DNA of 32,294 nt from an uncultured Roseburia sp. GTDB lineage: Bacteria > Bacillota > Clostridia > Lachnospirales > Lachnospiraceae. Shown here piece by piece: positions 32,091 to 32,294 of the stretch; position 1 is the first letter of the stretch, and each line of letters starts with the position of its first letter. Position numbers and translations under genes: made by a program. Location of the stretch: positions 1 to 32,294 of the forward strand of contig CAAELX010000019.1 of assembly GCA_900756925.1 (NCBI GenBank), given 5' to 3'. The notes beneath the pieces were generated by a model. The model was not told where the DNA came from and ran no database searches. It saw only the letters and a list, made by a program, of their open reading frames with translations.

Positions 32091-32294
32091 GCGAAACTCA
32101 GGGGATGTTGTGCAGATTCGGGGAAGTGGTGGCTGTGCGGGATGAAAACACGCTCTCGCTCCGTGTCGCTCGCAGCGGTACTAAGCTTCCAGCCGCGCAG
32201 TGGCAGCTATCGGCTAGCCGCTGCTTCCCCTGCGCAGCTGAAAGCTAAGGACCGGCGGCTCCCCAAGGTTTTCATCCCGCACAACCCCCACTTC
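32091..32294 (+). repeat. Hairpin repeat element, copy D (cut by the window end)
   Basis: GCGAAACTC (32091-32099) starts the copy, followed by TGTTGTGCAGATT. The left arm (32115-32149, 35 nt) pairs with 32268-32294, where the window ends, at about 25 of 27 visible positions. Inside are the 36-nt module (32150-32185), an inner stem of about 22 bp with few mismatches (32184-32244) and the second module (32245-32267, CTAAGGACCGGCGGCTCC). It lies 23 nt after the tRNA terminator, in the same orientation as the tRNA. Confidence 0.85.

Noticed and set aside
1..32294. CRISPR-like reading of the ~33-nt variable arms
   Set aside because: Arms occur as one inverted pair per copy, not as direct-repeat-separated spacers, and no cas gene is visible.
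1..32294. Integron attC or group II intron identity for the hairpin elements
   Set aside because: No attC core sites or cassette genes, no integrase, no intron domain V or reverse transcriptase in the window.

Overview
The window looks like chromosomal DNA of a Clostridia member, most likely a gut Lachnospiraceae relative. This is inferred from the gene content: an isoleucine T-box, long IleRS of the IleRS2 type, PadR/HAAS/DUF4097 module, DUF1002 protein, MinCDE, an ECF vitamin S component, strong GGAGG ribosome binding sites and a tRNA without an encoded CCA. No phage, plasmid, transposase, CRISPR array or rRNA is visible. The block from about 2.3 to 29.4 kb is on the minus strand. A membrane protein near the left end, and an S component, an aminotransferase and a tRNA at the right, are on the plus strand.

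Layout, left to right: a small-molecule type methyltransferase; an unknown two-pass membrane protein convergent with a secreted DUF1002 protein; a truA-recJ-alpha/beta hydrolase operon (minus strand); a SpoIID-like/peptidoglycan-binding protein; an ileS-glgP operon behind an isoleucine T-box; an M32 carboxypeptidase-HAD phosphatase-DHH phosphoesterase operon; a GntR-ABC ATPase-two permease operon; minCDE; purE-purM-purN-purD; a PadR-HAAS-DUF4097 envelope operon; then a solitary ECF S component, a class V aminotransferase and tRNA-Leu(CAG). Most transcription units have a recognisable sigma-A-type promoter or intrinsic terminator, listed below.

The most unusual content is intergenic. Four copies (positions 1-155, 3601-3836, 30312-30465 and 32091-32294) of a dispersed hairpin element share short ends (GCGAAACTC ... 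GAGTTTCGC), a 36-nt conserved module beginning ACRCTYTCG and ending AGCGGTMCTAAG, and usually a second conserved module (CTAAG.ACCGG..GCTCC). The modules sit inside a long stem. The stem length is nearly constant (about 32-35 bp) but its sequence differs completely between copies. A fifth, core-less copy lies at 30599-30651. All four full copies lie 19-30 nt downstream of the 3' end of a transcription unit and in its orientation. I do not recognise this family. The constant structure with unrelated stem sequences suggests selected structure: a structured RNA, or folded single-stranded DNA used in mobility.

Two other regulatory arrangements deserve attention: glycogen phosphorylase is translationally coupled to ileS under isoleucine T-box control, and a structured segment of about 175 nt separates the T-box terminator from the ileS ribosome binding site.
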